A program made the position numbers and the translations under genes. A stretch of DNA of 36,127 nt. Source: Planctomycetaceae bacterium (GTDB lineage: Bacteria > Planctomycetota > Planctomycetia > Pirellulales > UBA1268). Below the pieces are notes generated by a model. It worked only from the letters and a program-made list of their open reading frames with translations, was not told the origin of the DNA and ran no database searches. The stretch is taken from NCBI GenBank assembly GCA_947459185.1, contig CANHCU010000027.1:1-36127 (forward strand), in the 5' to 3' direction. Positions 24,025 through 33,079 of this stretch are shown here, one piece after another; position 1 is the first letter of the stretch; every line of letters begins with the position of its first letter.

Positions 24025-27000
24025 TTACGCGTCGTAGCCAAGGTTGGGCGACAGCCACCGTTCGATCTCGGCCACCGCCATGCCCTTGCGGGCCGCGTAT
24101 GACTCCACCTGATCGCGGGTGATGCGGTCCACTGCGAAGTATCGGCTGTCGGGGTGGCCGAAGTAGAGTCCGCTCACGCTGGCCGCGGGAAACATCGCAA
24201 AGCTCTCGGTCAGCGAAATGCCGGCGGCATTGTGGGCGTCGAGCCACTGAAAGATCGCCTGCTTTTCCGTGTGATCCGGGCAAGCCGGATAGCCGGGGGC
24301 CGGCCGGATGCCCCGGTATTTCTCCTCGATCAGGTCATCGGTCGAGAGGGACTCGTCGCGGCCGTAGTTCCATTCCCGGCGAACCTTCGCGTGCAGCCAT
24401 TCGGCACAGGCCTCGGCCAGCCGATCGGCGATGGCCTTCACCAGAATCGACGAATAGTCGTCTTGGTCGCGTTCGTATCGCGCGCAGAGTTCGTCGCAGC
24501 CATGCCCTGTGGTGCAGGCGAATGCGCCGATGTAGTCCCTGCGGCCGCTCTCCACCGGCGCCACGAAGTCGGCGAGGGCGTGAAACACGTCCTGCCCCTT
24601 GCGTTCCCACTGCTGACGGAGCGTGTGAACGCGGCCAACTTCGGCGGAACGCGTGTCGTCGGTAAACAGCACGATGTCGTCGCCGGCCGAGTTGGCGGGA
24701 AAGAAACCGTAGACAGCCTTCGAAACGAGGGCATCGTCTCGAATAATCATCTCGAGCAGGTGCTGGGCGTCGTCAAAGAGCTTTTTGGCCTCCGTACCCA
24801 CGACCGGATCGGTGAAGATCTGCGGATACTTGCCCTTCAACTCCCACGACATGAAGAACGGCGACCAGTCGATGAAGGGCACCAGATCGGCCAGCGGCAC
24901 GCGATCGACCCGCCGCACGCCGACGAACTCAGGTGTGTCGATGGTGGTGGTCGCCCAGTCGGTTGTCCACCGCTTGGCGCAGGCCGTCTCGTAGGGAACG
25001 AGTTTCGTCTGCTGCCGCTGCTTGAAGTTCTCCACGTCGCGTTTCTGCGCCTCGCGGTTGGCCTGCGCGAAGGCCGTGCGCGAGTTCGGGTTGAGCAGTT
25101 TCTCGACGACGCCGGCGGCCCGCGAGGCGTCGGTGACATGGATGACGTCGCCGGTGTATTTGGGGGCGATCTTTACCGCAGTGTGCCGGGCCGAGGTGGT
25201 CGCGCCGCCGATCAGGAGAGGCAGTTTCAGCCCTTCGTGCTCGAACTCCTGAGCCACCTGCACCATTTCGTCGAGGCTCGGTGTGATCAGGCCACTGAGG
25301 CCGACGATATCTACTTGCTGTGCCTTGGCCTCCTCGATGATCTTCGTGCAGGGCACCATCACGCCCAGGTCGATCACCTCGTAGCCGTTGCAGCCCAACA
25401 CGACGCCGACGATGTTCTTGCCGATGTCGTGCACGTCTCCCTTGACGGTGGCCATCAGGACGCGGCCGCGTTTTGCCGCCGCCGCTCCTTGCGCCTTCCG
25501 CTCTTCCTCCATGTAGGGCAGGAGATGGTTGACGGCCCGTTTCATGACGCGAGCGCTCTTCACGACCTGTGGCAGGAACATCTTCCCTTCGCCGAACAGG
25601 TCGCCCACCGTCTGCATGCCCCGCATCAGCGGGCCTTCGATGATTTCCAGGCTTGTGGCATAGTGCTTCCGGGCGTCCTCGACGTCCTCCTCCACATGGT
25701 CGGCCATGCCCTTCACCAGGGCGTGTGCCAGCCGGGCTTCGACGTCGAGACTCCGCCAGGCGTCGGCCTTGGCCGTGTCGGCGGGATCCCGCTTCTTGAC
25801 GGTCTCGGCATATTCGATGAGCCGGTCGGTGGCTTCGGGGCGGCGGTCGAAGAGCACGTCCTCGATTCGTTCGAGGAGGTCCTTGTCGATGTCCTGATAG
25901 ACCGCCAGTTGGCCCGCGTTGACGATGCCCATGTCCATGCCGGCCTGAATGGCGTGGTAGAGGAACGCCGAGTGCATCGCCTCGCGGACCGTCTCGTTGC
26001 CGCGGAAGGAGAAGGAGATGTTGCTGACACCCCCCGATACCTTCACCAGCGGCATCGCCTTCTTAATCAGGCGGGTCGCCTCGATGAAGTTGAGGGCATA
26101 GCGGTTGTGTTCCTCGATGCCGGTGGCCACCGTGAGGATGTTGGGGTCGAAGATGATGTCTTCGGGAAGGAAGCCGGCCTGCTCGGTGAGGAGTTTGTAG
26201 GCCCGCTTGCAGATCGCCACGCGGCGTTCGACGTCGGTGGCCTGCCCCTCCTCGTCGAAGGCCATGACCACGACGGCGGCACCGTAGCGGTGGATCGTCC
26301 TCGCGTGTCTCAGGAACGTCTCCTCCCCCTCCTTGAGGCTGATGGAGTTGACGATGCCCTTGCCCTGGATGCACTTCAGCCCGGCTTCCAGAACCTCAAA
26401 TCGCGAACTATCCACCATCACGGGCACGCGGGCCACGTCCGGCTCGCTGGAGAGGAGCGTGAGAAACTTCGTCATCACGGCGGGGCCGTCGAGCATCCCC
26501 TCATCGACGTTGACGTCGATGATGTTGGCGCCGTTTTCGACCTGCTGCCGGGCGACGCTGAGGGCCTCCTCGTAGCGTTCCTCCTTGATGAGTCGGGCAA
26601 AGGCCCGCGAGCCGGTGACGTTGGTCCGTTCACCGATCACCGTGAAGCTGCTCTCCGGGCGGAGTTCGAGCATTTCAAGGCCGGAATAACGGCTCCGTCG
26701 CTCGGGCGTCGCGGGCTTTCTCGGCGGATACTTCGCAACTTCCTCGGCGATCGCCTTGATGTGGGCCGGCGTCGTGCCGCAGCAGCCACCGATGATGTTG
26801 AGCCAGCCCTCCCGCGCGAATTCGCCGAGCACCGCGGCCATCGCCTCTGGCGTCTCGTCGAAGCCACCCAACGCGTTGGGGAGGCCGGCGTTTGGATAGC
26901 AGCTGACCAGCCGGGGGGTGATCCTCGAAAGCTCGGCCAGGTACGTCCGCAGCTTTTCGGGGCCGAGGGCGCAGTTGACGCCCACGGTCAGGAGGTCGAC

Positions 27001-27723
27001 GTGGCTGAGGCTCGTCCAGCAGGCCTCGACCGTCTGGGCGGAGAGCGTGCGGCCGCCTTCGAAGACAGTGAACGACGCCATCACCGGCAGGCGGACGCCG
27101 GTGTCGCTAAACACCTGCTCGATGGCGTAGAGGCAGCTCTTCAGCACGAGCGTGTCGAAGGCGGTCTCTGCCAGCAGGATGTCGACGCCGCCCTCGATCA
27201 ACGCCTCGATCTGTTCGCGGTAGGTGGCCACCATCTGGTCGAAGGTGACATCGCGATGGCCGGGATCAGCGACGTTGCCGGCGATCGAGAGCTGCTTGTT
27301 GGTCGGCCCGATCGAACCAGCCACGAAGCGGGGACGGTCGGGCGTCTTGGCGGTCGCAGCGTCGGCGGCCTCGCGGGCAAGCCGGGCTGCAGCGAGGTTC
27401 ATCTCGCGGGTGCGGTCGGCCAGACCGAAGTCGGCCAGGGCCAGGCTCGTGGCCCCGAAGGTGTTGGTCTCGACGATGTCGGCGCCCGCCTCCAGATAAG
27501 CCGCATGGATGCCCCGGATCGCGTCCCCCTGCGAGAGCACGAGCACGTCGATGCAGTTCTTCAGATCCTTGGGGTGATCGCGGAACGGGGCCCCGCGGAA
27601 GCCCTGCTCGTCGAGCCCCAGGGCGTGCACCATGGTGCCCATCGCCCCGTCGAGGACGGCAATTCGGCTGGCCAAGAGGGCGTGGAGGGAAGCGACGCGG
27701 GCGGACTGGTTGGAAGGGGGCAT
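24025..27723 (-). CDS. metH: Cobalamin-dependent methionine synthase
   Basis: Methylates homocysteine with 5-methyltetrahydrofolate through methylcobalamin. The full-length 1232-residue protein has all four modules: homocysteine-binding domain with zinc cysteines (GVNCALGP near 250, GGCCGTTP near 311), pterin-binding domain ([16 protein letters not shown] near 360), cobalamin domain with [13 protein letters not shown] near 763, where the histidine is the lower cobalt ligand, and a C-terminal AdoMet-binding reactivation domain (to YFAVDRI...). ATG 27723 has no Shine-Dalgarno; a 24-codon upstream ORF ends on it (TGATG), suggesting coupled translation. No cobalamin or SAM riboswitch is recognisable upstream. 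A 1223-codon open frame on the other strand is a shadow. Confidence 0.97.
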   Translation of the reverse strand: MPPSNQSARVASLHALLASRIAVLDGAMGTMVHALGLDEQGFRGAPFRDHPKDLKNCIDVLVLSQGDAIRGIHAAYLEAGADIVETNTFGATSLALADFGLADRTREMNLAAARLAREAADAATAKTPDRPRFVAGSIGPTNKQLSIAGNVADPGHRDVTFDQMVATYREQIEALIEGGVDILLAETAFDTLVLKSCLYAIEQVFSDTGVRLPVMASFTVFEGGRTLSAQTVEACWTSLSHVDLLTVGVNCALGPEKLRTYLAELSRITPRLVSCYPNAGLPNALGGFDETPEAMAAVLGEFAREGWLNIIGGCCGTTPAHIKAIAEEVAKYPPRKPATPERRSRYSGLEMLELRPESSFTVIGERTNVTGSRAFARLIKEERYEEALSVARQQVENGANIIDVNVDEGMLDGPAVMTKFLTLLSSEPDVARVPVMVDSSRFEVLEAGLKCIQGKGIVNSISLKEGEETFLRHARTIHRYGAAVVVMAFDEEGQATDVERRVAICKRAYKLLTEQAGFLPEDIIFDPNILTVATGIEEHNRYALNFIEATRLIKKAMPLVKVSGGVSNISFSFRGNETVREAMHSAFLYHAIQAGMDMGIVNAGQLAVYQDIDKDLLERIEDVLFDRRPEATDRLIEYAETVKKRDPADTAKADAWRSLDVEARLAHALVKGMADHVEEDVEDARKHYATSLEIIEGPLMRGMQTVGDLFGEGKMFLPQVVKSARVMKRAVNHLLPYMEEERKAQGAAAAKRGRVLMATVKGDVHDIGKNIVGVVLGCNGYEVIDLGVMVPCTKIIEEAKAQQVDIVGLSGLITPSLDEMVQVAQEFEHEGLKLPLLIGGATTSARHTAVKIAPKYTGDVIHVTDASRAAGVVEKLLNPNSRTAFAQANREAQKRDVENFKQRQQTKLVPYETACAKRWTTDWATTTIDTPEFVGVRRVDRVPLADLVPFIDWSPFFMSWELKGKYPQIFTDPVVGTEAKKLFDDAQHLLEMIIRDDALVSKAVYGFFPANSAGDDIVLFTDDTRSAEVGRVHTLRQQWERKGQDVFHALADFVAPVESGRRDYIGAFACTTGHGCDELCARYERDQDDYSSILVKAIADRLAEACAEWLHAKVRREWNYGRDESLSTDDLIEEKYRGIRPAPGYPACPDHTEKQAIFQWLDAHNAAGISLTESFAMFPAASVSGLYFGHPDSRYFAVDRITRDQVESYAARKGMAVAEIERWLSPNLGYDA

Positions 27724-27797
27724 CAGAGGTCTTTTGGCTCGGTGAGAACGGAATGGAATCTGGGCGTGGGCCGCGGGCTGGTCATGGAATCTGTCAT
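27723..27797 (-). CDS. Possible 24-codon leader ORF overlapping the metH start
   Basis: ATG at 27797 opens a frame of 24 codons, [20 protein letters not shown] then PKDL, whose TGA shares bases with the metH ATG in TGATG. An AGGAT lies about nine bases before it, whereas metH itself has no ribosome-binding site. It might couple or regulate metH translation. It has no run of methionine codons (two only), so classical attenuation is not indicated. It could also be chance. Confidence 0.3.
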   Translation of the reverse strand: MTDSMTSPRPTPRFHSVLTEPKDL

Positions 27798-27811
27798 GAT
27801 CGGCAGATCCT

Positions 27812-27856
27812 GCCCAATCGAATGATACTTTGCCCTTGGATGATAGGCGATTGGGC
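27812..27856 (-). promoter_or_regulatory. Inverted repeat and TATCAT pair upstream of metH
   Basis: GCCCAATCG at 27812-27820 is an inverted copy of CGATTGGGC at 27848-27856. Between and beside them the minus strand carries TATCAT twice, 18 bases apart (27821-27826 and 27839-27844). One TATCAT could be a -10 box; the flanking palindrome could be an operator. A second partial CGATTGGG follows at 27856-27863. Confidence 0.35.
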
Positions 27857-28155
27857 GATTGGGGCGCGTTGCGCGGGGATGGGGGTACATCAGCCCCGCA
27901 GACCTTGCCGCGGTGGGGGCCGCTTCCGGCAGCGAACTACGGCGTTCAAGGGCCCCGCAGCGTGGTGACGATGCTCAGCCTGGGGTTCTGGTAAGGCGTG
28001 GGGTGAGTGAAATTAATGGAGATTTTAGCCTGCATTCCGGAACTCCCTTGCCAGGCTTCCTCGGTGACGACGGTGTTTTCCGAGTCGCCGCGGCCCCTGA
28101 AGGTGCCCGCGGCCAATAGGAGTGCCCGTCGCCGAATCCCCCCCCCTCCATCATC
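27857..28155. other. Intergenic region between divergent metH and the small membrane gene
   Basis: No credible gene. Short frames here (for example an 86-codon one ending at 28119) show no family features. A locally AT-rich patch at 28008-28036, with TTAATGG and GATTTTAG, is a promoter candidate for the downstream cassette. A run of nine C lies at 28138-28146. I see no tRNA, riboswitch or repeat unit like those elsewhere in the window. Confidence 0.5.
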
Positions 28156-28302
28156 GTGTTGGTGGCCGTGGCGGCCTTCGTCTGGGCCGCTGCCTGGCGG
28201 AATGATCGGCTCCGGCTAGAGGAGGCCAGGCGGCAGCGGCCAGAACGCCTTGCCCAGGAGTTGCCTGCGACCGCTGGCGCGGCGAGGAGTGTCACGCCAT
28301 GA
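28156..28302 (+). CDS. Small single-pass membrane protein (about 48 aa)
   Basis: From GTG 28156 the frame reads MLVAVAAFVWAAAWRNDRLR, then a charged helix LEEARRQRPERLAQEL and a short tail. This is a membrane helix followed by a basic amphipathic segment. Its TGA overlaps the next gene's ATG (ATGA at 28299-28302), as expected of coupled genes. The true start is uncertain: the frame is open back to 28120 with no ATG. A GTG at 28122 just after AGGAG is in another frame, and would join this one if the nine-C run at 28138-28146 had one C fewer. Function unknown; probably the membrane anchor of the two ATPases that follow. Confidence 0.5.
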   Translation: MLVAVAAFVWAAAWRNDRLRLEEARRQRPERLAQELPATAGAARSVTP

Positions 28303-28979
28303 CGCCCGCCGCCGCCGTCCTCGATGTCGTCGATCGATCCTTTCTATGGCATGCGGATCAGGCACGTCGTCAACCCCCGAGGCTCCCGCAGGCTCCGTGC
28401 GTTACCGCAGACGTCGCTGTGAGGGAGACGTCTCGACCACAGCCGGCCGCGGCCACGCGGGTGCCTGACACCGCCGCCGCGATCGTTTCTTCGCTGCTCG
28501 CCGATGATGGCATGGGCTCGCTCGTGGACAGGCTGCTGCGGGTCGTGCCCCACGCCTGGGCGCATCTGGCCACGCGGGTGGAGAATGCCCACCGCGAGGG
28601 CGCAGAGGTGATCGCCATCACCGGCGCCCGCCGCGGTGAAGGCCGGACCACGGTGGTCGAGTGCCTGAAGCAGACGCTCGTCGCGCTCGGCCGGCGTGTG
28701 GAGTGCCTCGACAGGGTTCCGCTGGAACCGGCATCGAGAGGCCGCGATGGCGGCAGCGTCGTGCTCGTCGATGCGGGTATCTGGTTTCCGGCGGGGCCGC
28801 TTCGCCGGGCATGGCTCGAGCGGCAGAGCCTCGGCTGCCACGCCGTCATACTTGTCCGCCGTGCCGATCAGCCGGCGTGCGAGGCGCGTTCCGCGGCACT
28901 CGAGGCGGTTGGGCTGAAGGTGCTCGGCGAAGTGCTCACGATGACGCAGCCGTCGACGAGTGGTGTTCGTGTCTCCTGA
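28299..28979 (+). CDS. CpsD/BY-kinase-like P-loop protein with altered Walker A
   Basis: A 226-residue protein. Residues 1-100 form a low-complexity and helical region; then AITGARRGEGRTTVVECL (about 106-123) aligns with the Walker A loop of CpsD/MinD-like ATPases, and GGSVVLVDAGIWF with the Walker B strand. In the loop the usual GKT/GKS lysine is arginine (GEGRTT). No tyrosine-rich C-terminus is present, so it is not a normal tyrosine kinase. It overlaps the small membrane gene by four bases and, depending on the start chosen, the next ATPase gene by up to 20. Likely part of an envelope polysaccharide or secretion-related complex; nucleotide binding is uncertain. Confidence 0.65.
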   Translation: MTPAAAVLDVVDRSFLWHADQARRQPPRLPQAPCVTADVAVRETSRPQPAAATRVPDTAAAIVSSLLADDGMGSLVDRLLRVVPHAWAHLATRVENAHREGAEVIAITGARRGEGRTTVVECLKQTLVALGRRVECLDRVPLEPASRGRDGGSVVLVDAGIWFPAGPLRRAWLERQSLGCHAVILVRRADQPACEARSAALEAVGLKVLGEVLTMTQPSTSGVRVS

Positions 28980-29706
28980 AGAGGTGCTGACCGTGTCTCG
29001 ACAGAACCTCACACGCCAGTGCCCGCCGGATCGTCCACCGCTCACCGGGCCTCAAGAGGCAGCCGTGGCGAAACTCGCCTACGCCGCCACTCAGCCCGCC
29101 GCGATCACGGTTCTGTGCGGTCCCGCAGGCGTGGGCAAGACAACTGTTCTCCGCGTCGCCGTCACCGAAGGCCTGGCTCAGGGACAGACCAGCCACTTGG
29201 TCTCATGGGCAGAGGTGCGGTCTGATCGCGGGGATCTGGCTGCCGGCCGTGGCCATCTGGCCGCGGGTGAGGACGCCACCGCCCCCGATCTGCTTCTCAT
29301 CGACGACGCGCATCGCGCCGTGGCTGCCGAATTGGTCGAGTGTGTGGAGCGGTGGCGCCGCCGGCACGACGGCATCGCGATCGTGCTGGCCGGCGAAGGA
29401 CGACTGCTTTCGCTTGTCGCCAGCGACGCGAGGCTCGAACAATCTGTGCGGTTGCGGGCGACGCTGCCCACGTTCACGCTGGCTGAGTCGCGTCGGCTGC
29501 TCGCACCGATGCTGGCGGTCGGCACCGCGGAGGGGGATGGAGACGCTGTGATTCGCACGATCCACGAGATCGCTGGCGGCGTGCCTGCGATCTCGGTGCG
29601 GCTGGCCGAGATCGCCGCCATGATCGCCGCCGCCGATCCGGGGCGTCGCATCACCCCAGACGACGTCGAGACAATCCACCGACGGCTTTCCCTCAGCGCC
29701 GCATGA
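28960..29706 (+). CDS. ExeA-like AAA ATPase
   Basis: Up to 248 residues. LTGPQEAAVAKLAYA is followed by Walker A (CGPAGVGKTT, about 53-62), Walker B (LLLIDDAHRAV near 110) and an AAA lid; this is the AAA_22/ExeA type, which in secretion systems helps assemble components through ATP hydrolysis. No peptidoglycan-binding domain is attached, unlike long ExeA. Starts are all GTG; the longest (28960) overlaps the previous gene by 20 bases, whereas GTG 28993 has GAGG eight bases upstream and may be the real one. Last gene of a three-gene cassette. The region to the next gene is 100 bases with a CAAGCCC-type repeat. Confidence 0.78.
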   Translation: MVFVSPEEVLTVSRQNLTRQCPPDRPPLTGPQEAAVAKLAYAATQPAAITVLCGPAGVGKTTVLRVAVTEGLAQGQTSHLVSWAEVRSDRGDLAAGRGHLAAGEDATAPDLLLIDDAHRAVAAELVECVERWRRRHDGIAIVLAGEGRLLSLVASDARLEQSVRLRATLPTFTLAESRRLLAPMLAVGTAEGDGDAVIRTIHEIAGGVPAISVRLAEIAAMIAAADPGRRITPDDVETIHRRLSLSAA

Positions 29707-29750
29707 CGGAAAAGGCGAGTGTCACCAGATCGGCAAGCTCGCTCTTTATC

Positions 29751-29776
29751 CAAGCCCGCAGCGCAAGCAAGGGAGA
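29751..29776. repeat. Diverged CAAGCCC-type intergenic repeat
   Basis: CAAGCCCGCAGCGCAAGCAA followed by GGGAGA, similar to the units at 22915-22940 and 22993-23018 (core CAAGCCC..AGCG..AGC.A.GGGA). Again it sits between two convergent genes, here the ExeA-like ATPase and the glycine oxidase. Confidence 0.65.
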
Positions 29777-29806
29777 TGGGAACGCCGACGGGCAGGGTTT
29801 CAGCCG

Positions 29807-31006
29807 TCAGTCCGATGCTTCGGCAGCCCTCGCGAGATAGGCCTGCACCGAATCTGGAGAGTTGGCCTCGGGCCGGCGATCTGGAGCGAAGGCCGTGAGA
29901 TCGAGTGCTGGCGGGCGGCCGGTCATCAGGTCGGCCAGCAGCACGGCCGTGCCGGTCGATTGATGCAGCCCGGCGCGGAAATGCCCAGCGGCCACGAAGG
30001 CGTTGCTGCAGGCAGGTGCGGCACCGATGAAGGGGCACCCGTCGACGGAGCCCGGCCGCAGGCCGGCCCACGACTGCTCGAGCACGGCCCCAGGCAGCGG
30101 TCCCAGCAGTCGGTGTGAGAATGCGATCAGCCGCTCGATCACCTGCGGCGTCGTGGCCTTGTCAAAGCCCGCATCCTCGATCGTCGAGCCCACCAGCAGC
30201 CGGCCGTCATTCCGTGGCACGAGGTATTCGAGCCCGACGTTCACTACCCTGGTGAGCACCTGCCGGGGCAGTCGCAGCAGTGCGATCTGGCCACGGATCG
30301 GCCGCGTTTCGACGTGCAGACCGAGCGCTGCTGCGAGGTCGCCCGACCAGGCGCCCGCCGCGAGGCAGTAGCGGTCGGCCCGCACGATGTCGGTCGCTGC
30401 CCTCCCCTCGCCAGCGGCGATGCGAATTCCCTCGATGCGGCCGTCACGCACATCGATCGCTTGCACGTCGGCCGCCGGCATGATCTCCACGCCTCGCATC
30501 CGGCACGACCGCCCAACCGCCTCGAGATGCTGCGGAGGCCGGATCCGCATCTCCTCGGGCAGCAGCAGACCGGCGAGGATCCGGCCCTGCTCGACAGCCG
30601 CCCGCAGGGCCGGTTCCTGCCTGGCGAGATCGGGGCCGGTGAGCCAGTCGCAGCGGGCTCCTTTGGCGTGCCAGGCACATTGTGCCTCGCGGAGGCGGGG
30701 GATGCCCCGCTCGTCCGCTGCCAGATGCAGGCCGCCGCATGCCTCGAGTTCGTTGTCGATGCCGGTCTCGTTGCGGAGTTCCTCGGACCATTTCCGGTGC
30801 AGTCGGTCGGAATAGGCCGTCAGCCGGTCGTTCGCCGAAGCGGCGGCAGATTCTGGTGCCGGCGGAAAAATACCGGCCGCCGCCCACGATGCGGTGTCGC
30901 GGCTGGCATCGCGGCTGAGCACGCGGACCGAGAAGCCGCGGCCGGCAAGTTCACGAGCGATCGACAGCCCGATGATGCCCCCGCCGATGATGCAGCAGTC
31001 GGTCAT
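29807..31006 (-). CDS. thiO: FAD-dependent glycine oxidase, ThiO-like
   Basis: A 399-residue flavoprotein of the DAO family. The N-terminal CCIIGGGIIGLSIARELAG is the dinucleotide-binding GxGxxG, and the C-terminal GHFRAGLHQSTGTAVLLADL is the conserved FAD-contacting end seen in ThiO (glycine to iminoglycine for the thiazole of thiamine). It could instead be another D-amino-acid oxidase or sarcosine oxidase-like enzyme. It lies last in a minus-strand row with mutM and a DUF3500 protein, with a 46-base gap and no thi genes nearby. The glycine-cleavage genes elsewhere in the window may be coincidental. Confidence 0.82.
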   Translation of the reverse strand: MTDCCIIGGGIIGLSIARELAGRGFSVRVLSRDASRDTASWAAAGIFPPAPESAAASANDRLTAYSDRLHRKWSEELRNETGIDNELEACGGLHLAADERGIPRLREAQCAWHAKGARCDWLTGPDLARQEPALRAAVEQGRILAGLLLPEEMRIRPPQHLEAVGRSCRMRGVEIMPAADVQAIDVRDGRIEGIRIAAGEGRAATDIVRADRYCLAAGAWSGDLAAALGLHVETRPIRGQIALLRLPRQVLTRVVNVGLEYLVPRNDGRLLVGSTIEDAGFDKATTPQVIERLIAFSHRLLGPLPGAVLEQSWAGLRPGSVDGCPFIGAAPACSNAFVAAGHFRAGLHQSTGTAVLLADLMTGRPPALDLTAFAPDRRPEANSPDSVQAYLARAAEASD

Positions 31007-31052
31007 GCCGGAGCTTTATCCCGTTCCAGGTTCCCGAGAATTGAAGGAGATG

Positions 31053-32081
31053 TCAGGCGTTGATGGCGATGTCGGGCGTGTCGGCAATGTTCACCCAGAC
31101 ATGCACGTGGGGCGCCCCGCGGAAGTGCCAGACGAACGACGGGCCCTCCAGCCGCCAGCAGTCCCAGACGCCGTCGTTGCCCAGGTCACCCTGGCGATAG
31201 AAGGCGAGCCGACAGGCGTCGAGGCCCCCCTGGGCGTCGAGACACTTCCTCGCTTCGGCCCGGTCGGCGGTACGGAAAGGTTCGAGGAGCAGAGCGAGCA
31301 CGCGATCCATTTCGGCCCGCTGGTCGGCGGAGAGCGCTGTGAGCGGGATGCCGGGCGCTGCCCCGCCACGGCCCCGGAAGGCGACGGCGTTCTCACGGGG
31401 CAGCGTATCGACGAGGGCCTGCGACCGCTGACGGCCGTCGAGCATCCCAAACACGCCGTTTGCCGCCACGGCCTGCGACCAGAAGACGTTGCCGGGATGA
31501 TTCGGCTCTTCCGTGTCGCCAGCGACGTCGTGGCCGTAGAAGATCGGTCCTCCGAAGGCGACATGCTCGGCAGAGTCGCCGTCGCACCGCAGCGTCATGT
31601 GCCGGCCGGTGAGGAGAAACTGAAACTGTCCCGAACCGGGCTCTCCGATCAGGGCGATCGACTGGCCGTGCCCAAAGCCTCCGGTATCGTCCTCCAGTTG
31701 CTTGTCAAAGCGGGCATGCCATTCGGGGGCGATCAGTTGCTCGAAGATGTCGCGGATGAGTCGCTTCTGGTCGCCGGTGAAAAAGCTGCCTGCCACGTCG
31801 GGCTCGGTGGCATTCCAGTTGTTGGCGACCCGAGTGCGAAGCAGACCGAATTTTGGGTGCACATGATCCCAGGCAAAGCAGACTTTTTCTCGTTGCTGCG
31901 GCGACAGCGAGGCGTGCAGCAGCCCGGCGAGGGTCTCGGACGATTGCTGCGCGATTGCGGCGGCGGGTTCGTCGCCAAAGAGACGGCCGGAGCCAGCAGG
32001 AAGCGACAACGCTGCCGCGGCGGCACCCGCACTGCCGGCGAGGAAATGACGACGTGACAGGGAATGGATCGGCGTTCGCAT
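31053..32081 (-). CDS. Tat-exported DUF3500 family protein
   Basis: Unknown function. The 342-residue protein has a twin-arginine signal, SRRHFLAGSAGAAAAALSLP, with RR at 10-11, so it is exported folded. The mature part shows the DUF3500 pattern: helical N-terminal half (SLSPQQREKVCFAWDH), GSGQFQFLLTGRHMTLRCDG and the C-terminal RLEGPSFVWHFRGAPHVHVW, whose histidines suggest metal binding. A GGAGG lies eight bases before ATG 32081. It starts 27 bases after mutM, suggesting co-transcription without an obvious functional tie. Confidence 0.85.
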   Translation of the reverse strand: MRTPIHSLSRRHFLAGSAGAAAAALSLPAGSGRLFGDEPAAAIAQQSSETLAGLLHASLSPQQREKVCFAWDHVHPKFGLLRTRVANNWNATEPDVAGSFFTGDQKRLIRDIFEQLIAPEWHARFDKQLEDDTGGFGHGQSIALIGEPGSGQFQFLLTGRHMTLRCDGDSAEHVAFGGPIFYGHDVAGDTEEPNHPGNVFWSQAVAANGVFGMLDGRQRSQALVDTLPRENAVAFRGRGGAAPGIPLTALSADQRAEMDRVLALLLEPFRTADRAEARKCLDAQGGLDACRLAFYRQGDLGNDGVWDCWRLEGPSFVWHFRGAPHVHVWVNIADTPDIAINA

Positions 32082-32108
32082 GTCGAGAGCCTCCGGAGTG
32101 AAAAAGCC

Positions 32109-32984
32109 TTATGAAAGCCTACGGCATCGCCGCCGGTGGTGCCACTGACACTCGGGACAGAAAAACGTCGATCGCTGCGTCTGAACGATCCGCATGATGG
32201 CCGTGCCGCAGTGACGACATGGCTCTCCCTCGTGACCGTAGACACGGTGCTGCAACTGGAACTGCCCGGAGCGGTTGTCGGCTGTCTTGTAGGTTTCGTC
32301 CGTGATCGTCGAGCCCTCCATGCGAACGGCCTCGGCGAGAATGCTCCGCGCGGCGGCCGCGATCTGCTCCCAGCGAGCGGCGCTCAGTCGGCGGCATGGC
32401 ACCCGCGGATCGATGCCCGCCGCAAAGAGAATCTCCGCGGCGTAGATGTTGCCGATGCCCGCTACGGCCTGTTGGTCGAGTAGCGCCACCTTCACCGCGC
32501 GGCGAGACTGTCCCAGCCGGTCGCGAAGCTCGCCACCCGTGACAGCAAGCCCGTCGGGCCCGAGCCTCTCGGGGCCGCAGGCGGCGGAGAGGCCGCGTGC
32601 GTCGAGTAGCCGGATCGTGCCCAGCCCGCGCCGGTCCCAGAACAGCAGGCGGGGGTGCTGCCGCGACTCGAGCCCGATTTCCATCCGCAGGTGGGCTTGA
32701 GTGGGCGGGTCGGCCACGAGCAAGAGCCCCGTCATCCGCGGTTCGATCACCAGCCACTCACAGCCCATCTGCTCCCGTTCGTCCAGTTCGATCGCCACCC
32801 GCTTGCCGAAACGGTGCACTGCCGCGATCCGCCGTCCCGTCAGCCGCTGTTGCATGCCGACGGCCGCGGGCTGAAGGGAGATAGGCCGCACGGTGCCGCG
32901 AGGAAACGTCGCACTCTTGATTCGCAGCCCGGCCAGATGCGCGATTCCTCGACGCATCGTTTCGACTTCAGGTAATTCGGGCAT
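32109..32984 (-). CDS. mutM: Formamidopyrimidine-DNA glycosylase
   Basis: Base-excision repair of oxidised purines with beta/delta lyase activity. The 291-residue protein begins [12 protein letters not shown], with Pro2 the catalytic nucleophile after Met removal and Glu3 the acid; [10 protein letters not shown] carries the DNA-contacting lysine; [18 protein letters not shown] is the helix-two-turn-helix; the C-terminus has the zinc finger CRHCGTAI...FFCPEC. A highly basic tail (HHRRRCRR) extends past the finger, some ten residues longer than usual. It is divergent from trpB, with 95 bases between them. Confidence 0.95.
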   Translation of the reverse strand: MPELPEVETMRRGIAHLAGLRIKSATFPRGTVRPISLQPAAVGMQQRLTGRRIAAVHRFGKRVAIELDEREQMGCEWLVIEPRMTGLLLVADPPTQAHLRMEIGLESRQHPRLLFWDRRGLGTIRLLDARGLSAACGPERLGPDGLAVTGGELRDRLGQSRRAVKVALLDQQAVAGIGNIYAAEILFAAGIDPRVPCRRLSAARWEQIAAAARSILAEAVRMEGSTITDETYKTADNRSGQFQLQHRVYGHEGEPCRHCGTAIMRIVQTQRSTFFCPECQWHHRRRCRRLS

Positions 32985-33024
32985 ATTTCACCAGATGTTC
33001 GATGGTAGCAGTGCCGTGGCAGGC

Positions 33025-33030
33025 TACAAT
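33025..33030 (+). promoter_or_regulatory. Putative -10 box of trpB
   Basis: TACAAT in the context GGCTACAATCG, 49 bases before the trpB ATG. Same motif and distance as for gcvT and proS. No -35 hexamer or trp leader is evident. Confidence 0.4.
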
Positions 33031-33079
33031 CGAAGGCGTCCGGATTGTTCGACGTTCCCCCACCGCAACGGTCACGACC

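Noticed and set aside
24154-27825. A 1223-codon open frame on the + strand opposite metH
   Set aside because: It mirrors metH throughout, has no family features, and such long antisense frames are expected from GC-biased third codon positions.
27859-28119. An 86-codon + strand frame and a 106-codon minus frame (27975-28295) in the metH upstream gap
   Set aside because: Low-complexity composition, no ribosome-binding site or motif; the minus frame runs antisense to the better supported small membrane gene.
27724-28155. Cobalamin or SAM riboswitch before metH
   Set aside because: No B12-box (GCCACTG-like) or SAM aptamer core was found on the minus strand.
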